Notes: a model not told the origin generated them from the sequence alone. DNA of 13,489 bases from DASPKX01 sp035627835 (GCA_035627835.1 DASPKX010000175.1:1-13489); one strand, 5' to 3'. Positions 6,190 to 13,152 are shown, numbered from the stretch's first letter. Translations and numbers: made by a program.

Positions 6190-7200
6190 ATGGCTATTCG
6201 TTTAGGTCGTTTTGAAATGCCTCGCCGCCTGGTTAAAGAAGAACAGGGCGCGACGGACACATACGCAAAGTTCATGGCTGAACCGTTTGAAACCGGTTAC
6301 GGCCACACCATCGGCAACTCCATTCGCCGCGTGCTGCTTTCCTCCCTGGAAGGCGCTGCCATCACCTCAGTTAAGATCGATGGCGCGATGCATGAGTTCG
6401 CCACCGTTGATGGTGTCGTGGAAGACGTCACTGAGATCGTGCTGAACCTGAAGAAAGTTCTCTTCAAGGCTCACACCCGCGATCCACAAACAGTGATGAT
6501 TTCCGTGACCAAGGAAGGTCCGGTCACCGCTGCGGATATTCGCACGAACCAAAATTTGGAAGTCGTCAATCCCAAGCAGCACATCCTGACTTTGGACAAG
6601 AAGCGCAAGTTCGACATGGAACTTGAGATCAAAGTTGGTCGCGGCTTCTGCCCTGGTGACGAAAACAAACGTCCTGACCAGCAGATTGGCGTCATTCCGA
6701 TCGACTCGCTGTTCTCGCCCGTGAGCCGTGTGCGTTACGCGGTGGAAAGCGCCCGCGTCGGCAACCGCACCGATTACGATCGTTTGCTGCTCGAAGTTTG
6801 GACGGACGGCCGCATCACTCCTGATGACGCGCTGACGCAGGCTTCGGCCATTCTGCAGCATCACCTGGACGTCTTCGTCGGCTACGACAAGAACGCTGTC
6901 GAATTCGAGGAAGAAGCTGACAAGCAGGACGACGAGCGCGCCCGCTTGAAGAAGCTGCTCAACATGAGCGTGAACGAAATCGAGCTGAGCGTCCGCGCGG
7001 CGAACTGCTTGAACAACGCGAACATCACCACTGTCGGCCAGCTCGCGCTGAAGACCGAGGCGGAGATGCTCAAATACCGCAATTTCGGCAAGAAGTCTTT
7101 GAACGAAATCAAAGACAAACTGCAAAGCCTTGGCTTGTCCCTCGGGATGAACATCGATGCGAATCTGCTCGACCTGCCCAAGGATCCTGAGAATCCTTAA
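6190..7200 (+). CDS. rpoA: DNA-directed RNA polymerase subunit alpha
   Basis: The alpha subunit dimerises to scaffold beta and beta' and contacts UP elements and activators. The 336-residue product starts MAIRLGRFEMPRRLVKEEQG. The N-terminal domain has the dimer motif FETGYGHTIGNSIRRVLLSS and LEGAAITSVKIDG, and continues through DSLFSPVSRVRYAVE and NRTDYDRLLLEVWTDG. An acidic linker (EFEEEADKQDDERARLKK) leads to the C-terminal domain SVNEIELSVRAANCLNNANI, including the arginine in SVRAANCL used for DNA contact, and FGKKSLNEIKDKL. A GTG at 6103 in the same frame would add 29 residues encoded by the upstream hairpins, so the ATG at 6190 is preferred, although no Shine-Dalgarno is seen. Confidence 0.95.
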   Translation: MAIRLGRFEMPRRLVKEEQGATDTYAKFMAEPFETGYGHTIGNSIRRVLLSSLEGAAITSVKIDGAMHEFATVDGVVEDVTEIVLNLKKVLFKAHTRDPQTVMISVTKEGPVTAADIRTNQNLEVVNPKQHILTLDKKRKFDMELEIKVGRGFCPGDENKRPDQQIGVIPIDSLFSPVSRVRYAVESARVGNRTDYDRLLLEVWTDGRITPDDALTQASAILQHHLDVFVGYDKNAVEFEEEADKQDDERARLKKLLNMSVNEIELSVRAANCLNNANITTVGQLALKTEAEMLKYRNFGKKSLNEIKDKLQSLGLSLGMNIDANLLDLPKDPENP

Positions 7201-7218
7201 TTTAGAGGTTAGTTAGTT

Positions 7219-7713
7219 ATGCGACACCTGAAACGTACGGCGAAGCTGGGCCGCCAATTTGAGCATCGGAATGCGATGCTCGCGAACATGGTCTCCAGCC
7301 TGATCATCCACAAGCGCATCACCACCACCCTGGCAAAGGCCAAAGCGGTGCGCAGCGTGGCTGAGAAAATGGTGACCCTCGGCAAGAAGGGTTCCATCCA
7401 TAGCCGCCGTTTGGCTGTGGCCCGCTTGCACAACGAGGAAACTGCCAAGATTCTCTTCACCGAGATCGCGCCGAAGTTCAAGGAGCGCGCTGGCGGTTAC
7501 ACCCGCATCATCAAGCTGGCTCGCGCCCGCCGCGGTGACGCTGGTGAGCAAGCCATCCTCGAATGGGTGGACATCGAGCAGTTTGGCGTCGGCCCAACAG
7601 CCGCCGCGCAGGAAACTGCCGCCACGACTCCAGCCACTGGCGAAGCAAAGACAGAGGGCAAGGCTCCTGAAGCTGCTCCTGCCGCTGAGACCAAGGCTGA
7701 CGAAGCGAAGTAA
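7219..7713 (+). CDS. rplQ: 50S ribosomal protein L17 with Ala-rich C-terminal tail
   Basis: L17 is a large-subunit protein near the polypeptide exit. Residues 1 to ~118 are the canonical domain: MRHLKRTAKLGRQFEHRNAM, LIIHKRITTTLAKAKAVRSV, and GGYTRIIKLARARRGDAGE followed by AILEWV. The remaining ~45 residues are almost only Ala, Thr, Glu, Lys and Pro, a low-complexity tail like that on S11 but more acidic. Length is 164 against about 120-130 in many bacteria. AGAGG about 9 nt before the ATG is a fair Shine-Dalgarno site. It is the last gene of the operon; the terminator follows within 16 nt. Confidence 0.96.
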   Translation: MRHLKRTAKLGRQFEHRNAMLANMVSSLIIHKRITTTLAKAKAVRSVAEKMVTLGKKGSIHSRRLAVARLHNEETAKILFTEIAPKFKERAGGYTRIIKLARARRGDAGEQAILEWVDIEQFGVGPTAAAQETAATTPATGEAKTEGKAPEAAPAAETKADEAK

Positions 7714-7728
7714 TCGAAGTTTCTACGC

Positions 7729-7761
7729 AAAAGCCCGCGCCTCAACCGCGCGGGCTTTTTT
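7729..7761 (+). terminator. Intrinsic terminator of the ribosomal operon, shared with the ftsH 3' end
   Basis: GCCCGCGC (7733-7740) pairs perfectly with GCGCGGGC (7748-7755) around a 7-nt loop, followed by six T (7756-7761). Four A before the left arm extend the stem and give the - strand a short T-run, so it may act in both directions. The TGA stop of ftsH (7742-7744, - strand) is in the loop and its last codons are in the right arm. Confidence 0.92.
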
Positions 7762-9742
7762 CGTGCACTGAAAAGTTCGTGGCCTCCTCAGTGAGCAGGG
7801 CAGGGGCTGAGCGTCGCTCCTTCTGCTCATCGCGCGCGCCAATCAGTTGGCAGAACGACTCACGGTCGATCGTCTCAACCGCCAAAAGTTTGCGACTAAT
7901 GCTCTCAAGATTGTTGCGCTCCCGGAGCAATATTTCTCGAGCCTCGCTGTAAGCCCGCTGCAGCAGCTCTTTCACTTCAACATCAATTTCGCGCGCCGTC
8001 GCTTCGCTGCAATCGCGCTGCATCGGCGCATCGCTGGCGGACCAGGCGCCTTGTCGGCTCGCCACTCGTGCCAGGCCGAGTTTCTCGCTCATGCCATAGA
8101 TCGCCACAATCTGCCGCGCCAATGTCGTTGCCCGCTCCAAGTCGTTTTCAGCGCCAGTGGTGACGTTGCCGAACACCAATTCCTCTGCGGCGCGTCCGCC
8201 GAGCAACACCCGTATTCTCGCGAGCAACTCTTCTTTCGTGAGCAGGAATTGATCATCCGCGGGGAGTTGCAAGGTGTAGCCGAGCGCTGCCCGACCTCGT
8301 GGAATGATGCTGATCTTATGCACCGGGTCCGCCCCTGGACTATGCGCCGCAACAAGGGCATGCCCAGTTTCGTGGTAAGCCACCCGACGCTTCTCCTGTT
8401 CCCCTAAACGCCGGCTCTTGCGTTCTGGCCCTGCCACCACTTTTTCGACCGCTTCTTCGAGATCGGCTTGGGTGATTTCACCAGCCTTGCGTCGTGCCGC
8501 GAGGAGCGCGGCCTCGTTCATCGCGTTGGCCAAATCGGCGCCAGCAAACCCTGGCGTGGCCTGCGCGACACGCCGCAGATCTGCATTCTCCGCTAACGGT
8601 TTATTCTTCGCATGAACGCGGAGGATCTGTTCGCGCCCATCCAGGTCTGGAGCATCCACGACCACCTGCCGATCGAAGCGGCCGGGACGCAAGAGCGCGC
8701 GATCGAGAATTTCAGGGCGGTTTGTTGCCGCCAAAATGATGACTCCGGAGTTTGGCTCGAAGCCGTCGAGTTCAACGAGCAGCTGATTCAACGTTTGCTC
8801 ACGCTCATCATTGACCGCGCCGACATGAACACCGCGCTGGCGGCCAATGGCATCCAGCTCATCGATGAACACGATGCAGGGCGCGTGCGCTTTGGCCTGT
8901 TTGAACATGTCGCGCACACGCGCTGCGCCCACGCCTACAAACATCTCCACAAAATCGCTGCCGCTGATGGAAAAGAATGGCACACGGGCCTCCCCAGCGA
9001 CTGCGCGCGCCAGCAGCGTCTTGCCCGTGCCAGGCGGCCCCACCAACAACACCCCTTTGGGAATGCGCGCGCCCAGGGATTTATAACGCGTCGGGTGCCG
9101 CAGAAAATCCACAACCTCCTCCAGTTCGAACTTTGCCTCTTCGCAACCGGCGACATCTTCAAAGGTGACCCCGGTTGATCTATCCACGACCAGCTTCGCC
9201 TTGCTCTTGCCGATGCTGAGAGCCGATTGGCCCGCCTCACCCATGCGACGCGAGAGGAACGACCAGATCAACAGCATCACGCCGATTGGCAGGATCCACG
9301 CAACCAACATCTGCGATAGCAAGTTCGGCCGAACGCCGATGAACTTCACTCCTGCCGCTTCCATCTGCCGGGCCAGCTCTGGATCATCAATTCGCACTGT
9401 TCGAAAGATGAACTGGTTCGTGGCACCGCTCCCCTTTGCTTTATCGCTGATCTGATTAGTGGCGGGGGAGGATGATTGCGCCGGTGCGTTCGTGGCGCCT
9501 GCTCTCACGGCGTTGAGCGCGATCTTGCCGGTGATCTCCGTTTCCTTGACGGCAGCTTCAACAATCTCCCCACGACGGAGGTGCCCTTTGAAGTCGCTGT
9601 ACGGAATGGTCTTAACGGTGAGCTGGGTGAGGCTGGTCTGCCAAATCCAGAGCAGGGCCAGCATGGTGACAAGGTACCAGAAAGGAAATCGCCAGGGCGC
9701 AGACTTTCCCCTCAAATCGTTTCCTCGCGGCCGCTCCTCCAT
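7742..9742 (-). CDS. ftsH: ATP-dependent zinc metalloprotease FtsH
   Basis: FtsH is a hexameric membrane-anchored AAA+ protease that degrades misfolded membrane proteins and short-lived regulators. The 666-residue product has TM1 at ~21-38 and TM2 at ~146-164 flanking a periplasmic domain. The AAA+ module follows with Walker A GPPGTGKT (235-242), pore motif MFVGVG, Walker B VFIDELDA (291-298) and the second region of homology ending RPGRFDR. The protease domain carries zinc motif HETGH (457-461) and the third ligand Asp in GAENDLERA (~534). A Ser/Thr/Asn-rich stretch (~80-105) interrupts the periplasmic domain. ATG at 9742 is chosen over an upstream GTG at 9775 because GAGGAG lies 5 nt before it. 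It is convergent with rplQ. Confidence 0.96.
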   Translation of the reverse strand: MEERPRGNDLRGKSAPWRFPFWYLVTMLALLWIWQTSLTQLTVKTIPYSDFKGHLRRGEIVEAAVKETEITGKIALNAVRAGATNAPAQSSSPATNQISDKAKGSGATNQFIFRTVRIDDPELARQMEAAGVKFIGVRPNLLSQMLVAWILPIGVMLLIWSFLSRRMGEAGQSALSIGKSKAKLVVDRSTGVTFEDVAGCEEAKFELEEVVDFLRHPTRYKSLGARIPKGVLLVGPPGTGKTLLARAVAGEARVPFFSISGSDFVEMFVGVGAARVRDMFKQAKAHAPCIVFIDELDAIGRQRGVHVGAVNDEREQTLNQLLVELDGFEPNSGVIILAATNRPEILDRALLRPGRFDRQVVVDAPDLDGREQILRVHAKNKPLAENADLRRVAQATPGFAGADLANAMNEAALLAARRKAGEITQADLEEAVEKVVAGPERKSRRLGEQEKRRVAYHETGHALVAAHSPGADPVHKISIIPRGRAALGYTLQLPADDQFLLTKEELLARIRVLLGGRAAEELVFGNVTTGAENDLERATTLARQIVAIYGMSEKLGLARVASRQGAWSASDAPMQRDCSEATAREIDVEVKELLQRAYSEAREILLRERNNLESISRKLLAVETIDRESFCQLIGARDEQKERRSAPALLTEEATNFSVHEKSPRG

Positions 9743-9747
9743 CCTCA

Positions 9748-9753
9748 CTCCTC
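9748..9753 (-). promoter_or_regulatory. Ribosome-binding site deciding the ftsH start
   Basis: On the - strand GAGGAG is followed by a 5-nt spacer and ATG (9742-9740). No comparable site precedes the in-frame GTG at 9775. Confidence 0.65.
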
Positions 9754-9775
9754 GCAAGAACGTAGTCCCTCGCAC

Positions 9776-10009
9776 CCCTTACTCTCAACCCGCTGCCCCC
9801 ATTCCGCCTATGGATGACAAACCTCTCGTGCACAGACTCTGAGTGAGCCATTCAGACAAGGATTGTAAAAGTGGCTCAAGAGCCGCCACCCGTTCAACTC
9901 CTCTATGCCTACTACATTGTTACGCAAAATAGATCTGGCTTCCATTACCCGGTCTCTTCCTACCGGTACGCCTGACGGGAATGTGCCTTCGAACTACGCT
10001 CGGGATCCT
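9776..10009. other. Intergenic region between divergent ftsH and the 10111 gene
   Basis: No credible ORF, tRNA or repeat is seen here. By eye the central part (about 9850-10020) is richer in A/T than the flanking genes, as expected for back-to-back promoters. The ftsH promoter must lie here, but I found no convincing -35/-10 pair for it. Confidence 0.5.
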
Positions 10010-10018
10010 TGCTATAAT
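10010..10018 (+). promoter_or_regulatory. Extended -10 promoter for the 10111 gene
   Basis: TGCTATAAT is a perfect TGn-TATAAT extended -10 element. No good -35 hexamer stands 16-18 nt upstream, which is typical of extended -10 promoters. Transcription would start near 10025 and give an ~85-nt leader before the ATG at 10111. Confidence 0.65.
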
Positions 10019-10077
10019 CGTTTGGAAAAAGCAGATTTCATCGTAGGGTAAGCGAGCGACTCCGCGAGGCCGGTATC

Positions 10078-10107
10078 ATGTCTACGATGCCACAAGGTCA
10101 GAGGTGA
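10078..10107 (+). CDS. Possible 9-codon leader ORF
   Basis: ATG at 10078 opens MSTMPQGQR and stops at TGA 10105-10107, only 3 nt before the ATG of the main gene and in the same frame. GCGAGG (10064-10069), 8 nt upstream, is a plausible ribosome-binding site. It could couple translation to the downstream gene, or be the remnant of a longer N-terminus cut by a nonsense change. It is too short to prove by eye. Confidence 0.3.
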   Translation: MSTMPQGQR

Positions 10108-10110
10108 GCT

Positions 10111-10545
10111 ATGGGCGATATCGATGTTGATGGGCTCCATTCTAGTGCTTCCAGAGGTGATCATCACGCGACGGTACAGCTAGCACGGTGGTACGCGGCC
10201 CGACTCCGAACCTGTGATGAGCAGCAACGAATGAATTGCGCTCTAGAGATGGCGTATCTCCTTGGTGAATGGCCATACTCCAAGGCACTTTGGACCATCA
10301 TCGCTGAGGCTTCGCGGTCGGCTCCGCCTGCACTGAAAGAGACACTCACCATAGCGATATTCGAGCCATTGCCGGAACCCCCGCGGGACGAGCGCCTGTT
10401 GAAGCTCTTTTGGAGGCTCTATCGAACAGCTGGACTCGAGTGGACGGTACGGGACGCGTATCGCCATCAGCCCGCTGGACGGTTCGAATCCGACCTACAA
10501 ACCTTCTTTAGTGGAGCCGAGGACCAGGACCTCTGGACCCCTTAA
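10111..10545 (+). CDS. Hypothetical protein, 144 residues, helical, unrecognised
   Basis: I do not recognise this family. The product starts MGDIDVDGLHSSASRGDHHA and ends GAEDQDLWTP. It has no signal peptide, membrane segment or metal motif and looks mostly alpha-helical and cytosolic. The stretch ASRGDHHATVQLARWYAARL faintly recalls the A-x-x-G-x-x-x-A-x-x-x-L-A-x-x-Y rhythm of Sel1/TPR-like helical hairpins, and the rest contains Trp/Leu-rich helices (LGEWPYSKALWTII, LLKLFWRLYR). Support for expression comes from the extended -10 promoter upstream and GAGGTGA just before the ATG; an in-frame TGA at 10105 rules out a longer N-terminus. Its codon choice (CGA, CTA, TCC and others) appears looser than in the ribosomal genes. 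It is convergent with maf, 36 nt away. Confidence 0.7.
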   Translation: MGDIDVDGLHSSASRGDHHATVQLARWYAARLRTCDEQQRMNCALEMAYLLGEWPYSKALWTIIAEASRSAPPALKETLTIAIFEPLPEPPRDERLLKLFWRLYRTAGLEWTVRDAYRHQPAGRFESDLQTFFSGAEDQDLWTP

Positions 10546-10581
10546 CGCTGAAGGGACGCTGCTTCAATGAATCTTAAGCCC

Positions 10582-11178
10582 CTATCCCTTCAGGAACCGG
10601 GCGAGTTCAAGGCGTAGGCGCTCCAGGGGGAGGCCGACGACGTTGGAGTAGGAGCCTTCGATGTTCAAAATGATGTCGGAGCCGTTTTCCTGGATGGCGT
10701 AGGCGCCTGCTTTATCCAACGTGTGCACACGAGCGATGTAGCTGGCGATTTGATCCCGGGTCAGCGAGCGGAAGGAGACGTGGGTGGTCTCTGAAAAGGT
10801 GCGTTGTTGGCGGCGGGCCAAGTGCATGAGGCAGACACCTGTGACGACGAGATGAGAGTTGCCGGAGAGTTCGGAAAGCATCCGCTCGGCTTCGCGAAGG
10901 TCCTTAGGCTTTCCGAATAGCTTGGTGCCTTGGTAAACGAGGGTGTCGGCGCCTATCACGAGGCTTTGCGGGTTTGGCAAAGCAACCGCGCGCGCTTTGC
11001 GGAAGGCGTTCACTTCGCAGATCTCACGCGCGGTGAGGTTGTCATTGTGGGCTTCTGTCGCGTCGCTGGGCACGACTTCAAAGGGGACGTGCAATTCGGC
11101 GAGCAACTCGCGGCGTCGTGGAGAAGCGGAGGCCAGGATAACCGGTCCGATGGCCTGCAATTGAGCGGACATACTCAT
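10582..11178 (-). CDS. maf: Maf family nucleoside triphosphate pyrophosphatase
   Basis: Maf proteins hydrolyse non-canonical or selected nucleoside triphosphates to the monophosphate and pyrophosphate (house cleaning); some were linked to septum inhibition. The 198-residue product has VILASASPRRRELL (residues 13-26), the SPRR substrate loop, the catalytic GADTLV (76-81), GKP, DKAGAYAIQ (155-163) and EGSYSNVVGLPL (174-185). This combination resembles the dTTP/UTP-preferring subgroup (YhdE type), which is an inference from motifs. Length is normal. The ATG at 11178 is supported by AGGAGA with an 8-nt spacer (- strand, 11192-11187). A second ATG at 11172 is possible but worse placed. Confidence 0.93.
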   Translation of the reverse strand: MSMSAQLQAIGPVILASASPRRRELLAELHVPFEVVPSDATEAHNDNLTAREICEVNAFRKARAVALPNPQSLVIGADTLVYQGTKLFGKPKDLREAERMLSELSGNSHLVVTGVCLMHLARRQQRTFSETTHVSFRSLTRDQIASYIARVHTLDKAGAYAIQENGSDIILNIEGSYSNVVGLPLERLRLELARFLKG

Positions 11179-11186
11179 AGAGACAA

Positions 11187-11192
11187 TCTCCT
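11187..11192 (-). promoter_or_regulatory. Ribosome-binding site of maf
   Basis: AGGAGA on the - strand, 8 nt before the ATG at 11178, favours that start over the ATG at 11172. Confidence 0.6.
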
Positions 11193-11201
11193 ACCTACAG
11201 A

Positions 11202-11474
11202 TTACCGCAGGTGACCCTGCTCAGGCAATCGGGGGGGAGGGGAGTTGGAGGGCTTCGCCAACCGTCGAGATTTGCGGCAGAACCAAATAATGCGGAAGAG
11301 GCCAATTGCCCCGCTAATAACCAGCCCGCAGATGCCCGCGACGCGGTACTTCACGGGGAGCATGGGCCAGTAGCGAATGAACACAAGAAGCGCGGCGAGC
11401 CAGAGGAGGCCTTCAAGAATGGTGATAGCCCAGGCCAGGCGAGAACGGAATCGCGTGGGTTCGTAATTGGGCAC
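11202..11474 (-). CDS. Small two-helix membrane protein, unrecognised
   Basis: The 90-residue product begins at GTG 11474 (MPNYEPTRFRSRLAWAITIL). It has two hydrophobic segments: roughly residues 14-35 (WAITILEGLLWLAALLVFI) and 45-66 (VAGICGLVISGAIGLFRIIW), joined by a short loop with YWPMLPVKYR. A basic, Pro-rich tail (FCRKSRRLAKPSNSPPPRL) follows. The positive charges after the second helix and before the first suggest both ends are cytoplasmic. No Shine-Dalgarno is visible, so the exact start is uncertain. It ends 23 nt before maf and probably shares its transcript. I know no family for it; a link to Maf function is not established. Confidence 0.65.
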   Translation of the reverse strand: MPNYEPTRFRSRLAWAITILEGLLWLAALLVFIRYWPMLPVKYRVAGICGLVISGAIGLFRIIWFCRKSRRLAKPSNSPPPRLPEQGHLR

Positions 11475-11532
11475 CGCAGGATTTTGGGTGAAGTAGGTCG
11501 GAAGCGCAAAGGGAGATGTGGTGGCCTTTGTG

Positions 11533-11550
11533 CGCCTCCTGCCGGAGGCG
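11533..11550. repeat. Palindrome with GCCTCC/GGAGGC stem
   Basis: CGCCTCC (11533-11539) pairs with GGAGGCG (11544-11550) around TGCC, a perfect 7-bp stem. Its six inner pairs equal those of the hairpin before secY at 1149-1164. No T-run follows. Confidence 0.5.
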
Positions 11551-11570
11551 GTGATGTTGGGTATCTTGAA

Positions 11571-11605
11571 CCCACAGGCTGCGCTGGCGCTTGCCTGTGG
11601 GCTAC
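11571..11605. repeat. Palindrome CCCACAGGC/GCCTGTGGG with GGCTAC flank
   Basis: CCCACAGGC (11571-11579) and GCCTGTGGG (11593-11601) form a perfect 9-bp inverted repeat around 13 bases. The right side runs on into GGCTAC (11600-11605), the same flank seen in the GCAACC palindromes here, so it may be a diverged member of the same intergenic repeat class. Confidence 0.55.
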
Positions 11606-11697
11606 TCTGTTCGGCCGCTCCGCAGCCTTATGGGCGGTGAGCCAAGGTGTGAAGGTGGCGGTCGGCATGGAGATAGACAGCAGGGCGTGTTGTTGTT

Positions 11698-11714
11698 GCA
11701 ACATTTAAGGTTGC
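11698..11714. repeat. Degenerate GCAAC/GTTGC palindrome
   Basis: GCAAC (11698-11702) pairs with GTTGC (11710-11714) around a 7-nt loop. The stem core matches the better copies at 11757 and 13327 but the GGCTACA flank is absent, so it is at best a decayed copy. Confidence 0.35.
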
Positions 11715-11756
11715 GGGATTTGCTGCAGAGTTGAAGGCCCCCGAAAGATCAAGCGA

Positions 11757-11779
11757 CGCAACCTAATGGTTGCGGCCAC
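11757..11779 (+). repeat. Intergenic palindrome copy: CGCAACC stem, GGCCACA-type flank
   Basis: CGCAACC (11757-11763) and GGTTGCG (11768-11774) form a perfect 7-bp stem with loop TAAT, followed by GCCACA. It matches the copy at 13327-13350 in both arms and differs in loop and one flank base. It lies 35 nt before the DUF1080 gene start. Confidence 0.65.
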
Positions 11780-11814
11780 AATCAACCGTTGTAGGCTGGG
11801 CGCATACTCACTTT

Positions 11815-13152
11815 ATGAAACGACCTTACGTGGCGATCTCACGCGCACTTTCTTTGGCAACGATCCTGGCTGGCGCAGCATTTTCCCTTACCTCACTGCA
11901 GGCGCAGAGCCCTTCTGTTCCGAATGGGTTCACGCCGATCTTTAACGGGAAGGATCTCACTGGCTGGCATGGTATGGGGCATTTTGATCCGCGTAAGATC
12001 TGGGCAATGTCCCTAGAGGAGCGCGAGAAGAAAAAGGCCTCTGATATGGCCGAGTTCAAGAAGCATTGGCGCGTCGAGAGCGGGGAGTTGGTTAATGACG
12101 GCGACGGTCCTTACGCCACGACGGACAAGGAATACGGCGACATCGAAATGGTCGTGGACTACAAGACGGTCGCAAAGGCGGACAGCGGAATTTACCTGCG
12201 CGCGAATCCGCAGGTGCAGATTTGGGATTTCACGAAGGAGGGAGGCAAGTGGGACATCGGCGCGGATAAAGGTTCCGGCGGGTTGTGGAACAATAGCCCC
12301 GGCGCGCCAGGGAAGGATCCCGGCGTGCTCGCGGACAAGCCGTTCGGCGAGTGGAACAATTTCAAGATTCAACAGATTGGCGCCACGACGACGATCTACT
12401 TGAACGGCAAGCTGGTGGTCGATCACGCGGAGATGGAGAATTTTTGGGATCGCAGCAAGCCGCTTTGGGCAAAAGGGCCGATCCAGTTGCAAACCCATGG
12501 CGGCGAGATTCGCTGGAAGAACATTGGCGTGCGCGAGATCCCAGCGGAGGAAGCGAACAAACTGCTCGCCAGCCACAAGGATGAAGGGTTCGAGAGTGTC
12601 TTCAACGGGAAGGATTTCACCGGCTGGGGTGGGCCAATTGATAATTACCAGGTGAAGGATGGCGTGATCATGTGCAAGCCGGGGAGCGGTGGCACTATTT
12701 ACACACGCGCGACTTACTCGGACTTTATTGCGCGTTTGGCATATAAACTTCCGCCCGGCGGGAATAATGGTTTGGCCATTCGTTACCCGGGGTCAGGTGA
12801 CACAGCTTACGTGGGGATGTGCGAGTTGCAGGTGCTCGATGACACGCATGAGAAGTACAAGAACCTGGATGCGCGCCAGGTGAACGGATCTGCTTACGGC
12901 ATGGCAGCCGCCCATCGTGGGTTCCTTCGTCCGACAGGTGAATGGAACTTCCAGCAGGTGACGGTAAAAGGCTCTACGATCAAAGTTGAGCTGAACGGCA
13001 CCACGATCCTGAACACCGACTTGAGCAAGATCGACAAGTATCTCGATAACCGGCCGCATCCAGGCAAAGACCGCGAGTCGGGGCACTTTGGTTTCGCCGG
13101 GCATGGCGATCCAGTTCAGTTCCGGAACGTGCGGATTAAGAAGCTGAAGTAG
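11815..13152 (+). CDS. Secreted protein with two DUF1080 (3-keto-disaccharide hydrolase-like) domains
   Basis: DUF1080 proteins adopt a concanavalin/LamG-like beta-sandwich, and some act on glycosidic bonds of 3-keto-sugars; they are abundant in Verrucomicrobiota and Planctomycetota. The 445-residue product has a signal peptide (MKRPYVAISRALSLATILAG, likely cleaved after LTSLQA) and two copies of the domain. Copy 1 spans ~39-242, opening with FTPIFNGKDLTGWHG and closing with IRWKNIGVREI. Copy 2 spans ~259-445, opening with FESVFNGKDFTGWGG and closing with VQFRNVRIKKLK. Copy 1 includes a charged insert (EEREKKKASDMAEFKKHWRV). ATG 11815 is preferred over TTG 11770, which starts inside a palindrome and would bury the signal peptide. 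Substrate unknown; polysaccharide breakdown is an inference. Confidence 0.9.
   Translation: MKRPYVAISRALSLATILAGAAFSLTSLQAQSPSVPNGFTPIFNGKDLTGWHGMGHFDPRKIWAMSLEEREKKKASDMAEFKKHWRVESGELVNDGDGPYATTDKEYGDIEMVVDYKTVAKADSGIYLRANPQVQIWDFTKEGGKWDIGADKGSGGLWNNSPGAPGKDPGVLADKPFGEWNNFKIQQIGATTTIYLNGKLVVDHAEMENFWDRSKPLWAKGPIQLQTHGGEIRWKNIGVREIPAEEANKLLASHKDEGFESVFNGKDFTGWGGPIDNYQVKDGVIMCKPGSGGTIYTRATYSDFIARLAYKLPPGGNNGLAIRYPGSGDTAYVGMCELQVLDDTHEKYKNLDARQVNGSAYGMAAAHRGFLRPTGEWNFQQVTVKGSTIKVELNGTTILNTDLSKIDKYLDNRPHPGKDRESGHFGFAGHGDPVQFRNVRIKKLK

Larger units (their letters stand above)
11475..11814. other. Palindrome-rich intergenic stretch
   Basis: No ORF here has gene-like composition; the open frames on both strands are low-quality and rich in Arg, Pro and Gly. 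The stretch instead contains four palindromes listed separately. Promoters for the divergent 11474 and 11815 genes should lie here but none is clear. Confidence 0.55.

Noticed and set aside
9743..9775. Upstream GTG start for FtsH
   Set aside because: The ATG at 9742 has a well-spaced GAGGAG site and gives a typical short cytosolic N-terminus; the added 11 residues cover that site.
9612..9851. 79-codon - strand frame spanning the ftsH start region
   Set aside because: Arg/Gly-rich and overlapping FtsH out of frame; no ribosome-binding site or domain.
10481..10491. GGTTCGAATCC, identical to a tRNA T-arm loop motif, suggesting a tRNA gene or attachment site
   Set aside because: It lies inside the 10111 ORF, the T-stem has a mismatch, and no matching acceptor stem, D-arm or anticodon arm is found at the right distance upstream.
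10551..10590. AAGGGA and TCCCTT as a terminator between the convergent 10111 gene and maf
   Set aside because: Only 6 bp with a loop of about 30 nt and no T-run; too weak to call.
11351..11704. 117-codon open frame on the - strand
   Set aside because: Pro/Arg-rich, crosses palindromic repeats and overlaps the two-helix membrane protein out of frame; no recognisable domain.
11211..11708. 165-codon open frame on the + strand, Gly/Arg/Cys-rich
   Set aside because: It runs opposite the small membrane protein and through three palindromes; the composition is not gene-like.
11770..11814. TTG start extending the DUF1080 protein
   Set aside because: It begins inside a palindrome and would place 15 residues before a clear signal peptide.
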